From Acetatifactor muris (GTDB lineage: Bacteria; Bacillota; Clostridia; Lachnospirales; Lachnospiraceae), in assembly GCA_023664365.1 (NCBI GenBank), contig JAMPFR010000025.1, positions 1-42,476 of the forward strand: a DNA stretch of 42,476 nt. The letters are read 5' to 3'. A program made the position numbers and the translations under genes. Shown here in pieces: positions 7,497 to 15,267 of this stretch. The stretch's first letter is position 1, and each line of letters starts with the position of its first letter. The notes under the pieces are model-generated. The model saw only the letters and a program-made list of their open reading frames with translations. It had not been told where the DNA came from and did no database searches.

Positions 7497-8774
7497 ATGG
7501 AAAAGAAACCGTTTGTGACAAAGGAAATGGTGGAGGAGATTGTAAAGAAATATCCCACACCGTTTCATATATACGATGAAAAAGGTATCCGGGAGAATGC
7601 AGAAGCGCTGAAGGAGGCATTTTCCTGGAATCCCGGATACAGGGAATTCTTTGCGGTAAAAGCCACGCCCAATCCCTTTTTGATAAATATTCTGCGGGAT
7701 TACGGCTGCGGCTGCGACTGCTCCTCCCTGACGGAGCTGATGCTGTCAGACGCCTGCGGCATTCGGGGAGAGGACATTATGTTTTCCTCAAACGATACGC
7801 CTGCAGAAGAATTTGCCTACGCGGCGAAGCTGGGAGCCATTATCAATCTGGATGATATTACCCACATTGACTTCCTGGAGAAAACCCTTGGCTGTCTTCC
7901 GAAGACATTGAGCTGTCGTTTTAACCCCGGCGGATATTTTTCCCTGGGTACGGATATTATGGATAATCCGGGGGATGCAAAATACGGCTTTACCACGGAG
8001 CAGATGTTTGAAGGATACCGTATATTGAAGGCAAAAGGGGTGGAGAATTTCGGGATTCATGCTTTTCTTGCCAGCAATACGGTGACTAACGAGTATTATC
8101 CCGTTCTCGCCAGACAGCTGTTTGAGCTTGCGGTGCGGCTGAAGGAGGAAACGGGGGCGCATATTACCTTTATCAACCTGTCCGGCGGTATCGGAACACC
8201 CTATAAGCCGGAGCAGGAGAAAAACGACATTCGTGTCATTGGAGAAGAGGTGCGCAGAGCGTATGAGGAAATATTGACTCCCGCAGGCATGGGGGACGTG
8301 GCAATCTATACCGAACTGGGACGCTTTATGATGGCGCCCTACGGGCATTTGGTGACAAAGGTAATTCATGAAAAGCATACTTATAAGGAGTATCTGGGAG
8401 TGGACGCCTGTGCGGTGAACCTTATGCGTCCTGCCATGTACGGCGCCTATCACCACATTACAGTGCTGGGGAAGGAAGGGGAAGCCTGTGACTGTATGTA
8501 TGATGTGACCGGTTCTCTGTGTGAAAATAATGACAAGTTTGCCATAGACCGTATGCTGCCCAGGGTGGAGATTGGGGATTACATGGTAATCCATGACACC
8601 GGGGCCCACGGATTTTCCATGGGGTACAATTACAACGGCAAACTGAAATCTGCGGAGCTGCTGCTCCATGAGGACGGAAGCGTCGAACTGATTCGGCGGG
8701 CGGAGACTCCCAGGGATTATTTTGCAACCTTTGACGGTTTTGAGATTTTTGAAAAATTGTTTCCGGACGAATGA
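7497..8774 (+). CDS. lysA: Diaminopimelate decarboxylase-like PLP enzyme
   Basis: This is a 425-residue fold-type III PLP enzyme (alanine racemase-like barrel plus beta domain). The PLP lysine is Lys55 in FFAVKATPNP. A glycine-rich phosphate site (LSGGIGTPY) and ELGRFMMAPYG, MRPAMYGAYH, GSLCENND and GDYMVIHDTGAHG all line up with LysA motifs. The usual LHCHIGSQ motif reads IHAFLASN, so this is a divergent branch. It most likely makes lysine from meso-diaminopimelate, in line with the ddh gene just upstream. The ATG at 7497 has AGGAG 9 bases upstream, while the ATG at 7491 is too close to it. Confidence 0.85.
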   Translation: MEKKPFVTKEMVEEIVKKYPTPFHIYDEKGIRENAEALKEAFSWNPGYREFFAVKATPNPFLINILRDYGCGCDCSSLTELMLSDACGIRGEDIMFSSNDTPAEEFAYAAKLGAIINLDDITHIDFLEKTLGCLPKTLSCRFNPGGYFSLGTDIMDNPGDAKYGFTTEQMFEGYRILKAKGVENFGIHAFLASNTVTNEYYPVLARQLFELAVRLKEETGAHITFINLSGGIGTPYKPEQEKNDIRVIGEEVRRAYEEILTPAGMGDVAIYTELGRFMMAPYGHLVTKVIHEKHTYKEYLGVDACAVNLMRPAMYGAYHHITVLGKEGEACDCMYDVTGSLCENNDKFAIDRMLPRVEIGDYMVIHDTGAHGFSMGYNYNGKLKSAELLLHEDGSVELIRRAETPRDYFATFDGFEIFEKLFPDE

Positions 8775-8843
8775 CGGGGCTGGCGCAGAAGCGCGAATGC
8801 TGAGCGGTTATAAGGCGGAGCAGTAACAGGAGTGAGAAAGAGC

Positions 8844-9893
8844 ATGAGATACCCGAAAAATCTGCCGGCAGGCGGGACTATCGGTTTTCTGGCGCCGTCC
8901 TTCGGCTGCGCCACAGAGCCCTACAGGACTGCTTTTGACTGTGCGTTGAAAAATTGGAAGGAGCAGGGCTATGGGATTTTGCTGGGGCCCAACTGCTATG
9001 AGGAAGCCGGAGTGGGAATCAGCAATACACCGGAGAAATGCGGCAGGGAAGTGATGGAACTGTTTGCTTCCCGGGCGGACTGCCTGATTTCCTGCGGCGG
9101 CGGGGAGTTGATGTGCGAAATCCTGCCTTATGTGGACTTTGACAGACTGGCGGCGCTGGAGCCGAAGTGGTTTATGGGGTATTCGGATAACACCAATCTG
9201 ACTTATACGCTGGCCACTCTGACGGATACAGCGTCAGTGTACGGTCCCTGTGCTTCCACCTTCGGCATGGATCCCCTGCATGAGTCGGTGCGGGATGCCT
9301 TCGGCGTTCTGACCGGGGAGGTGCGCAGGGTGAGCAGCTATGGAACCTGGGAGAAGGAAAGCCTGAAGGGTGAGGAGAATCCCCGGGCGCCTTATAATCT
9401 GACAGAACCCCTGAAAATCAGAAGCTTTCAGGGGGACAGGGAAATAACGGGTGATGTGGGAAGTACGGAGGAACTGCGGTTTTCCGGCAGGCTTCTTGGG
9501 GGCTGTCTGGACTGTCTGGTGAATCTGCTGGGCACCCGGTTTGACAGAACCGAAGCCTTTGTGGAGAAGTACCGGGAGGATGGAATCATCTGGTTTCTGG
9601 AAGCCTGCGATTTGAATGTGTTTGGCGTCCGCCGGGCTCTGTGGCAGATGGAGGAGGCAGGCTGGTTAAAGCATGTGAAGGGCTTTTTGATTGGCAGGCC
9701 GGCCAACGGGGAGACCATTATGAATCTGGATCAGTATGAGGCCGTGCTTCAGGTGGCGGGACGTAAAAATGTGCCGGTTCTCATGGATGTGGATCTGGGT
9801 CATCGCCCGCCCATGATGCCCCTTGTGGTGGGCAGTATGGCAGAGGTGACTGCAGCGGGGAACAAAGTCTGCGTGGAGAGCAAACTGACATAG
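8844..9893 (+). CDS. LD-carboxypeptidase, peptidase family S66
   Basis: The protein has 349 residues and follows the S66 family (LdcA/MccF). The catalytic triad is visible: Ser114 in MGYSDNTNL, Glu253 in WFLEACDLN and His320 in DLGHRPPMMP. LdcA enzymes cut the terminal D-Ala from murein tetrapeptides in the cytoplasm during recycling. MccF relatives cleave microcin C-type compounds. The neighbouring ddh and lysA genes favour a cell-wall role, but the sequence alone does not exclude an MccF-type one. The ATG at 8844 has AGGAG 11 bases upstream. A GTG at 8832 overlaps that AGGAG and is less likely. Confidence 0.9.
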   Translation: MRYPKNLPAGGTIGFLAPSFGCATEPYRTAFDCALKNWKEQGYGILLGPNCYEEAGVGISNTPEKCGREVMELFASRADCLISCGGGELMCEILPYVDFDRLAALEPKWFMGYSDNTNLTYTLATLTDTASVYGPCASTFGMDPLHESVRDAFGVLTGEVRRVSSYGTWEKESLKGEENPRAPYNLTEPLKIRSFQGDREITGDVGSTEELRFSGRLLGGCLDCLVNLLGTRFDRTEAFVEKYREDGIIWFLEACDLNVFGVRRALWQMEEAGWLKHVKGFLIGRPANGETIMNLDQYEAVLQVAGRKNVPVLMDVDLGHRPPMMPLVVGSMAEVTAAGNKVCVESKLT

Positions 9894-9944
9894 GCGTCGC
9901 AAAACATCCGACTTATGCGTTTATAAAAATTTCCGCGAATCTGC

Positions 9945-9973
9945 TTGTCAATCAGGCGGTTCTATGTTAAAAT
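9945..9973 (+). promoter_or_regulatory. Promoter for tRNA-Leu
   Basis: TTGTCA (9945-9950) and TAAAAT (9968-9973) are separated by exactly 17 bases. They lie about 40 bases upstream of the mature tRNA 5' end. Confidence 0.7.
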
Positions 9974-10013
9974 TATTTTTGCTGTGAGGAGAGCATCACA
10001 TATCTTCACACAG

Positions 10014-10096
10014 GCCGGCGTGTCGGAATGGCAGACGAGGCAGACTCAAAATCTGTTGTTGGCAACAACGTGCGGGTTCAAGTCCCGCTGCCGGCA
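10014..10096 (+). tRNA. tRNA-Leu (anticodon CAA)
   Basis: This 83-base class II tRNA folds fully. The acceptor stem GCCGGCG pairs with TGCCGGC (one G-T pair), with discriminator A at 10096. The anticodon stem GCAGA/TCTGT holds the loop CTCAAAA with anticodon CAA, reading UUG codons. A long variable arm follows (GTTGGCAAC), and the T arm is GCGGG-TTCAAGT-CCCGC. CCA is not encoded. It has its own promoter and terminator. Confidence 0.95.
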
Positions 10097-10098
10097 TG

Positions 10099-10141
10099 AA
10101 AAATCGCCAGAGAACCAAAACAACGGTTCCGGCGATTTTTT
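10099..10141. terminator. Bidirectional terminator between tRNA-Leu and the CapA-like gene
   Basis: AAAATCGCC (about 10100-10108) pairs with GGCGATTTT, and an inner GAACC pairs with GGTTC. The plus strand ends in TTTTT and the minus strand also reads through GGCGATTTTT. It can therefore stop tRNA-Leu transcription from the left and the CapA-like gene from the right. Confidence 0.85.
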
Positions 10142-10174
10142 ATTTCCGCGAGCAAAACTCGCAAAGCGCAAATT

Positions 10175-11359
10175 TTATTGTTCCTCCGGAACGACATAGC
10201 TTCCGTCCTCCGCAAATTTTGTGCCGAAGGGTTCGCTGAGAGTATTGATTTTTCCCAGGATGGAGATATAATCATCGTCTTCCGCAGGAGTAGGGCAGTA
10301 ATCGTTCCGGGACATAACAGAACTGATATAGCAGGGAATCACCCTTGCCTGCTGATCCTCCTGCTTTACGCCGTCAATAAAGGTGAAGGTCTGCTGGAAA
10401 ATCATGGTTTCCTTATTTTTAGGATTCCGGTTGCCGCCGAAGCAGAAATTTCCCATGCTGTACAGGATAAATTTTCCGCTATAAACCTCAATGCCCTGAA
10501 GAATATGGGGGTGGCAGCCCAGTACCAGGTCGGCGCCCCAGTCGATACACTTCCGCCCCAGCTCCTGCTGATAATCGTTGGGGCAGCTTTCCATCTCGAT
10601 ACCCCAGTGGCAGCAGGCAATAATCAGGTTCACGTTTTCTTCCTGCAGCTGCTTTATCCCATCCTCCAGCCAGACTTCCACCGCCTCGCCGTCATAAACT
10701 TCATTGACAGACACGAAGCCGATGCGGATACCTTTTGTCTCATAAATGCCCGGATTATCGTCATAAGCATAGGGAATATTGTTTTCCTCAAACAGAGCCA
10801 CCGTGTCGTCACACCCCTGTTGGCCGTAGTCCATGCGGTGATTGTTGCCGAAGCTGACGGCTTCGACGCTTCCCAGCGGCAGGATCTCGATATAGGAAGG
10901 GTCGCCCTTGATATTATACTGTTTTTCCACTAAATCTGTTGATTCGGTCAGTACGCCTTCAAAGTTCACGATAGTCATGTCGTCCTCTTCAAAGATACCC
11001 TTCACATTCTGAAAAAAATATTCCGGCCCCTGTAAGTCATACATTTCCCGGAAAGTGCCGGAATAGCCGTGAATCTGCAGGATGCCGAGGGAAACGTCTC
11101 CGGCGGCGGAAACCGTAAGGCTGACGACTTCCGGCTCCGGTGTGGGAGTGGGCTCCGGTGTGGGAGAGGATGTAGGAGTCGGATTCGCCGCATGTGTGGA
11201 GAGGGGCTCTGTCTGCGGGGATTCCGGATCGGAAAGCCGGGAATCTACATTGGGACTGTCCACATCAGCTTCCCTGCCGCAGCTGCAGCATCCTATGAGT
11301 GCAGCTGTAATCATCAGAAACAGAAACCATCGGTGAATTTTTTTATGTTTTTGCCTCAT
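10175..11359 (-). CDS. CapA-family (PGA_cap) lipoprotein
   Basis: The 394-residue protein starts with a basic N-terminus and a hydrophobic stretch ending in the lipobox LIGC, so it is a predicted lipoprotein. A Ser/Pro/Thr-rich linker (repeated TPTP and PEPT) follows. The catalytic-like domain carries metallophosphoesterase-type motifs of the CapA family: SAAGDVSLG, NFEGVLTE, FGNNH, ACCHWGIEME, GCHPHILQG and YSMGNFCFGG. CapA relatives act in poly-gamma-glutamate synthesis, but no capB, capC or capE is nearby, so the substrate is unknown. The start is uncertain: the ATG at 11401 has AAAGGA closer by and would add 14 residues. I prefer 11359 for its normal signal peptide. Confidence 0.85.
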   Translation of the reverse strand: MRQKHKKIHRWFLFLMITAALIGCCSCGREADVDSPNVDSRLSDPESPQTEPLSTHAANPTPTSSPTPEPTPTPEPEVVSLTVSAAGDVSLGILQIHGYSGTFREMYDLQGPEYFFQNVKGIFEEDDMTIVNFEGVLTESTDLVEKQYNIKGDPSYIEILPLGSVEAVSFGNNHRMDYGQQGCDDTVALFEENNIPYAYDDNPGIYETKGIRIGFVSVNEVYDGEAVEVWLEDGIKQLQEENVNLIIACCHWGIEMESCPNDYQQELGRKCIDWGADLVLGCHPHILQGIEVYSGKFILYSMGNFCFGGNRNPKNKETMIFQQTFTFIDGVKQEDQQARVIPCYISSVMSRNDYCPTPAEDDDYISILGKINTLSEPFGTKFAEDGSYVVPEEQ

Positions 11360-11475
11360 AAATAACCATACCTTTCTGCAGAACGCATGATTCAATACCA
11401 TAGCGTCCTTTGGATATATTGTGCCTGCAGAGGGAGCATTGATATAAAAACTCCTGCATTTTGTATTTGGCGTCT

Positions 11476-12243
11476 TTATCTTCTGAGCTGATTCCAGACC
11501 GCCATCATCAGGCTGCCGGGCATAAATTTGGAGAGTATGCGGTGCAGGGTGCAGGCAAAGCCGGGGGTGGAAACCGTGCGGCCCCGTCTGCTGTCCTGCA
11601 GGGAGCGCCGGACAACATCCTCCCGGCGGGAGGAAAGGGGAAAATTATTGATCTGGCGGCTGCTGTCGGTATCCTTGGCGGCGCTGATGAATTCCGTGCC
11701 TCTGACCCAGAAGGGACATACGGCGGTAACCCGGACGCCCGTGCCCTTCAGTTCATTGGCCAGCGCGCGGGAATAGCGGTACAGGAATGCCTTGGAGGCC
11801 GCGTAAACGTTCATGCAGGGAAGGGGCTGGAAAGCCGAAGTGGAACAGATTTCCAGAATGCGTCCGCCCCGGTGCATGTAGGGAAGCACGGTCTGTGTTA
11901 CCGTGACGGCGGCCCGGCAGTTCAGGTCAATCATCTGCTGGCACTGTTCCAGAGGAATATGGCGGTAGCTGCCGATTTTTCCAAAACCGGCACAGTTAAT
12001 CAAAACCCGGACATTGGGCTTCTTTTTCCGCAGGAGGGCCGTCAGCTGGCGAATGCTTTCCTCCTTTGTCAAATCACAGGCCAAGGGACGCAGGCGGGTC
12101 TTTACCTGTGCCTGCAATGCCGCAAGCCGCTCCTGCCTTCGGGCAATGACCCAGATTTCGTTGAAGCATTCAAAGGAGTCCAGCTGCCGCACATATTCTG
12201 CGCCCAGACCGCTGGAGGCGCCGGTTACAATCGCAATGTTCAT
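11476..12243 (-). CDS. Short-chain dehydrogenase/reductase
   Basis: The 255-residue protein has the classical SDR signatures. The cofactor loop is TGASSGLG at the N-terminus, NCAGFG is the NAG-type motif, and the active-site Ser (ICSTSAF) and YAASK Tyr-Lys pair follow. It is probably a cytoplasmic NAD(P)-dependent oxidoreductase, and the substrate cannot be told. I chose the ATG at 12243, which has AGGAGG 8 bases upstream on the minus strand. A reading frame reaching 12318 would add an unlikely 25-residue extension. A TATAAT -10 box lies on the minus strand at 12278-12283, with no good -35 box. It is divergent from the aldolase-family gene. Confidence 0.9.
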   Translation of the reverse strand: MNIAIVTGASSGLGAEYVRQLDSFECFNEIWVIARRQERLAALQAQVKTRLRPLACDLTKEESIRQLTALLRKKKPNVRVLINCAGFGKIGSYRHIPLEQCQQMIDLNCRAAVTVTQTVLPYMHRGGRILEICSTSAFQPLPCMNVYAASKAFLYRYSRALANELKGTGVRVTAVCPFWVRGTEFISAAKDTDSSRQINNFPLSSRREDVVRRSLQDSRRGRTVSTPGFACTLHRILSKFMPGSLMMAVWNQLRR

Positions 12244-12305
12244 AATAAGTATCCTCCTGAAAAAACAACTATTGTCTATTATACACCTTTTTTTGTAAAT
12301 TACTA

Positions 12306-12334
12306 TTGATTTTTGCACTTTAAAGTGCTAAACT
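12306..12334 (+). promoter_or_regulatory. Promoter of the aldolase-family gene
   Basis: TTGATT (12306-12311) and TAAACT (12329-12334) are 17 bases apart. A perfect 14-bp palindrome fills most of the spacer. The same TAAACT -10 form is used in the pheS promoter of this window. Confidence 0.6.
12315..12328. promoter_or_regulatory. 14-bp perfect palindrome in a promoter spacer (candidate operator)
   Basis: GCACTTTAAAGTGC is fully self-complementary and lies between the -35 and -10 boxes of the plus-strand promoter, in the 154-base divergent region shared with the SDR gene. The placement is what one expects of a repressor site. No regulator gene is adjacent, so the factor is unknown. Confidence 0.5.
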
Positions 12335-12397
12335 TCATTTCATGAGCTTTAAGAGGAGAGAGAGCTGCACCAGGATGAGAAAGGAACGGACATAATT

Positions 12398-13372
12398 ATG
12401 AAGGAAATATCCAGTTTGATTCAATATCGACCCAATGTGAAGGTGGTGGACGCCACGCTTCGGGACGGCGGTCTGGTAAATGATTTTTATTTTACGGATG
12501 AATTTGTAAAGGCGCTGTATCTGACGAATCTGCGCGCCGGTGTGGACTATATGGAGTTTGGCTATAAGGCCTCCAAAGAAATGTTTGACACAGACAAATT
12601 CGGCAAATGGAAATTCTCCAATGACGAGGATATAAGAGCCATTGTAGGAGAGAACGCCACGGATTTGAAAATAGCGGTCATGGCAGATGTGGGACGGTGC
12701 GATTACAGGACGGACATTATCAAGCGGGCGGACAGTCCTATCGATTTAATCCGGGTGGCCACTTACCTGAATACCATCCCGGGGGCGGTGGAGATGATTG
12801 AGGATGCCGCCGGGAAGGGTTATGAGGTGAGCTGTAATATTATGGCAATCTCCAATGCCCAGGAGGGAGATTTGAAGGTAGCCCTCGACATTCTGGGGCA
12901 GACTCCCGTGGAGGTGCTTTACATTGTGGACAGCTACGGCGCCATTTATCCGGAGCAGATGGCCAGGCTGGCTGACATTTATATGAATGCGGCGGCAAAG
13001 TACGGTAAAAAGGTAGGGATTCACGCCCACAACAATCAGCAGCTCGCCTTTGCCAATACCATTGAGGCAGTGGGGGACGGCGTTGACTGGCTGGACGCCA
13101 CCTATGCCTCCATGGGAAGAGGGGCGGGAAACTGCGCCATGGAGCTTCTGCTGGGATTCCTGCGCAATCCCAAGTATAACGTCTATCCGGCCATCCAGTT
13201 TGTGGATTCCTATATGAACAAGCTGAAGGCTGAGGGGGTTGTCTGGGGTTACGATCTGCAGTACCTGATGACAGGGCTTTTAAACCAGCATCCCAGGGCG
13301 GCCATCCAGTTTACCAAAGAAAAGCGGAATGACTACGCGGAATTTTACAGGGAGGTTGTGGCCCAGGACTAG
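12398..13372 (+). CDS. DRE-TIM metallolyase-family protein (HMGL-like aldolase domain)
   Basis: The 324-residue protein has the DRE-TIM signature VDATLRDGG at residues about 17-25 and the metal-binding HAHNN (GIHAHNNQQLAFANT). It also has a DATYASMGRGAGNCAMELLL segment. This is the catalytic fold shared by HMG-CoA lyase, 4-hydroxy-2-oxovalerate aldolase and isopropylmalate synthase. The LRDGG form is closest to the 4-hydroxy-2-oxovalerate aldolase type. There is no partner dehydrogenase or dehydratase gene, and no regulatory domain follows the barrel, so I assign no substrate. It stands alone between its own promoter and a strong terminator. Confidence 0.85.
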   Translation: MKEISSLIQYRPNVKVVDATLRDGGLVNDFYFTDEFVKALYLTNLRAGVDYMEFGYKASKEMFDTDKFGKWKFSNDEDIRAIVGENATDLKIAVMADVGRCDYRTDIIKRADSPIDLIRVATYLNTIPGAVEMIEDAAGKGYEVSCNIMAISNAQEGDLKVALDILGQTPVEVLYIVDSYGAIYPEQMARLADIYMNAAAKYGKKVGIHAHNNQQLAFANTIEAVGDGVDWLDATYASMGRGAGNCAMELLLGFLRNPKYNVYPAIQFVDSYMNKLKAEGVVWGYDLQYLMTGLLNQHPRAAIQFTKEKRNDYAEFYREVVAQD

Positions 13373-13455
13373 GACTGAGGCAGGCGTCATTCCCTGCCCT
13401 GTTTGCTGTTTGCAAAGTTATGATTCCCGCTCGTTACGGACGGCAGATGAAATGT

Positions 13456-13493
13456 GTTCCCTTGCAGACTGTGCAGGGGAACCTTTTTGTTTT
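13456..13493 (+). terminator. Rho-independent terminator after the aldolase-family gene
   Basis: GTTCCCTTGCA (13456-13466) pairs over 11 bp, with one G-T pair, with TGCAGGGGAAC (13472-13482), and TTTTTGTTTT follows. Confidence 0.9.
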
Positions 13494-13504
13494 ACTTAAA
13501 ACTG

Positions 13505-13533
13505 TTGAATTTTAAGCGTGGAATGTGTATACT
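13505..13533 (+). promoter_or_regulatory. Promoter of the O-acetylhomoserine sulfhydrylase gene
   Basis: TTGAAT (13505-13510) and TATACT (13528-13533) have a 17-base spacer. The resulting leader of under 60 bases is too short for an S-box or T-box. Confidence 0.7.
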
Positions 13534-13586
13534 GGAAAGTGGTTTTATGTGCGGTTCCTTAAATTGTGAGAACGGAGGAATGACAG

Positions 13587-14867
13587 ATGAAGATAAACAG
13601 CGTGTGTGTGCAGGGCGGCTATACGCCGGGGAACGGAGAACCCCGTCAGATTCCCATTATCCAGAGCACTACCTTTAAGTATGATACCAGCGAGGACATG
13701 GGGAAGCTTTTTGACCTGGAGGCAGACGGATACTTTTACACCAGGCTTCAGAATCCTACCAATGATTATGTGGCGGCGAAGATTGCACAGCTGGAGGGCG
13801 GCACTGCGGCCATGCTGACCAGCAGCGGCCAGGCGGCAAACTTTTACGCCCTATTTAATATCTGCAGCTGCGGAGATCATATTGTGGCTTCCGGCACCAT
13901 ATACGGAGGCACCTTTAACCTGATTTCCGTTACCATGAAGAAGATGGGAATCGACGTTACCTTTGTGAGCCCGGACGCCACGGAGGAAGAGTTAAACGCC
14001 GCATTTCGTGACAATACCAGGGCTATGTTCGGGGAAACCATAGCAAACCCGGCGCTGACGGTGTTGGACATTGAGCGGTTTGCAAAGTGCGCGCACGCTC
14101 ATGGAGTACCGCTGATCATTGACAATACCTTTGCGACGCCTGTGAACTGCAGGCCCTTTGAATGGGGGGCGGATATTGTGACCCATTCCACCACGAAATA
14201 TATGGACGGCCATGGCGCGGCTGTGGGCGGCGCCATTGTGGACAGCGGAAAATTTGACTGGATGGCCCATAAGGACAAGTTTCCGGGGCTGTGTACCCCG
14301 GATGAGAGTTATCATGGAATTACCTATGCCGAGAAATTCGGCAAAGAGGGGGCTTTTATCACCAAATGCACCGCACAGCTGATGCGGGACTTCGGCTCTA
14401 TCCAGAGCCCCCAGAACGCTTTTATCCTGAATCTGGGACTTGAGAGCCTCCATGTGCGCATGAAGCGGCACTGTGAAAATGCCCAGGCGGTGGCGGAATT
14501 CCTGGCAGGACATCCAAAGGTGGCTTATGTAAATTATTGCGGACTGCCCGGGGATAAATACTATGAACGAGCGCAGAAATATCTGCCCGACGGCAGCTGC
14601 GGCGTGGTATCCTTCGGCCTGAAGGGAGGAAGGACTGCGGCCAGCGTCTTTATGAAGAGCCTGAAGCTGGCGGCTATTGAGACCCATGTGGCCGACGCCA
14701 GAACCTGCTGTTTAAATCCCGCGTCCAGCACTCATCGCCAGATGACGGACGAGCAGCTGAAGGAGGCGGGAGTTCCCGCCGAACTGATTCGAATCAGCTG
14801 CGGTATAGAGGACAGTGAGGATTTAATTGCAGATATTGCCCAGGCCCTTGACCGGTGTGAGGCATGA
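13587..14867 (+). CDS. metY: O-acetylhomoserine aminocarboxypropyltransferase (sulfhydrylase)
   Basis: This 426-residue enzyme belongs to the Cys/Met-metabolism PLP family. The PLP lysine is Lys204 in HSTTKYMDGHG, and LTSSGQAA, IIDNTFATP and the PASSTHRQ C-terminal region match MetY. The enzyme makes homocysteine from O-acetylhomoserine and sulfide, or takes part in cysteine synthesis. The 426-residue length and the long insert after the lysine favour MetY over MetB/MetC types of about 380-400 residues. GGAGGA lies 8 bases before the ATG. The next gene starts 7 bases after the stop. Confidence 0.94.
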   Translation: MKINSVCVQGGYTPGNGEPRQIPIIQSTTFKYDTSEDMGKLFDLEADGYFYTRLQNPTNDYVAAKIAQLEGGTAAMLTSSGQAANFYALFNICSCGDHIVASGTIYGGTFNLISVTMKKMGIDVTFVSPDATEEELNAAFRDNTRAMFGETIANPALTVLDIERFAKCAHAHGVPLIIDNTFATPVNCRPFEWGADIVTHSTTKYMDGHGAAVGGAIVDSGKFDWMAHKDKFPGLCTPDESYHGITYAEKFGKEGAFITKCTAQLMRDFGSIQSPQNAFILNLGLESLHVRMKRHCENAQAVAEFLAGHPKVAYVNYCGLPGDKYYERAQKYLPDGSCGVVSFGLKGGRTAASVFMKSLKLAAIETHVADARTCCLNPASSTHRQMTDEQLKEAGVPAELIRISCGIEDSEDLIADIAQALDRCEA

Positions 14868-14874
14868 AAAGCCT

Positions 14875-15195
14875 ATGGATTGTAAAGAGTTTGAAAAGCT
14901 GATTCCGGGGTTTATCCAGGACGGGCTGGATTATTCATCCATGAAGAGGTTCTGTCAGCATATGGAGCAGTGTGACAACTGCAGGGAAGAACTGGTGATC
15001 CAGTTTCTGGTGACGGAGGGCGTCCAGAGGCTGGAGGACGGGAGGGCCTTTGACTTACAGAAGGAGCTTGACCGAAGACTGAGCAGGATAAAGAAGAAAA
15101 TAAAGGTTCATGGCAATATGATAAGGCTGGGGATTGTCATGGAAATCGGGGCGGCGGGGATTTTAATCGGTATTGCCCTTCGGATATTCACCTAG
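14875..15195 (+). CDS. Small zf-HC2 zinc-finger membrane protein (anti-sigma-like)
   Basis: The 106-residue protein carries a Cys-His-Cys-Cys pattern (MDCKEFEKL, then HMEQCDNCREEL) of the zf-HC2 type at its N-terminus. A basic stretch (RRLSRIKKKIK) and one hydrophobic segment near the C-terminus (about 86-102) follow. Proteins of this shape often bind an ECF sigma factor at the membrane, but no sigma gene is adjacent, so that role is only a possibility. The start at 14875 has a GTGAGG sequence about 13 bases upstream. A TTG start at 14827 would overlap metY. polA follows 72 bases later. Confidence 0.75.
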   Translation: MDCKEFEKLIPGFIQDGLDYSSMKRFCQHMEQCDNCREELVIQFLVTEGVQRLEDGRAFDLQKELDRRLSRIKKKIKVHGNMIRLGIVMEIGAAGILIGIALRIFT

Positions 15196-15267
15196 TGTAC
15201 CTGCATGTTCATGGTCTGCCTGACGGCTTATGAACGTGTCGGCACATTACAGTACGAGGAGTTTGGT

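Noticed and set aside
9945-10199. A small plus-strand frame covering the tRNA-Leu gene
   Set aside because: It runs through the promoter, the tRNA and the terminator, so it is not a gene.
10178-10933. A 251-residue plus-strand frame opposite the CapA-like gene
   Set aside because: The minus-strand frame has a signal peptide, a lipobox and CapA motifs, while the plus-strand frame shows none.
13494-13586. S-box or T-box riboswitch in front of the O-acetylhomoserine sulfhydrylase gene
   Set aside because: A good promoter at 13505-13533 leaves under 60 bases of leader, with no T-box core and no terminator.
15196-15267. Regulatory inverted repeat upstream of polA (GTTCAT and ATGAAC)
   Set aside because: The arms are only 6 bp and 17 bases apart, with no promoter or T-run, so chance is a sufficient explanation.
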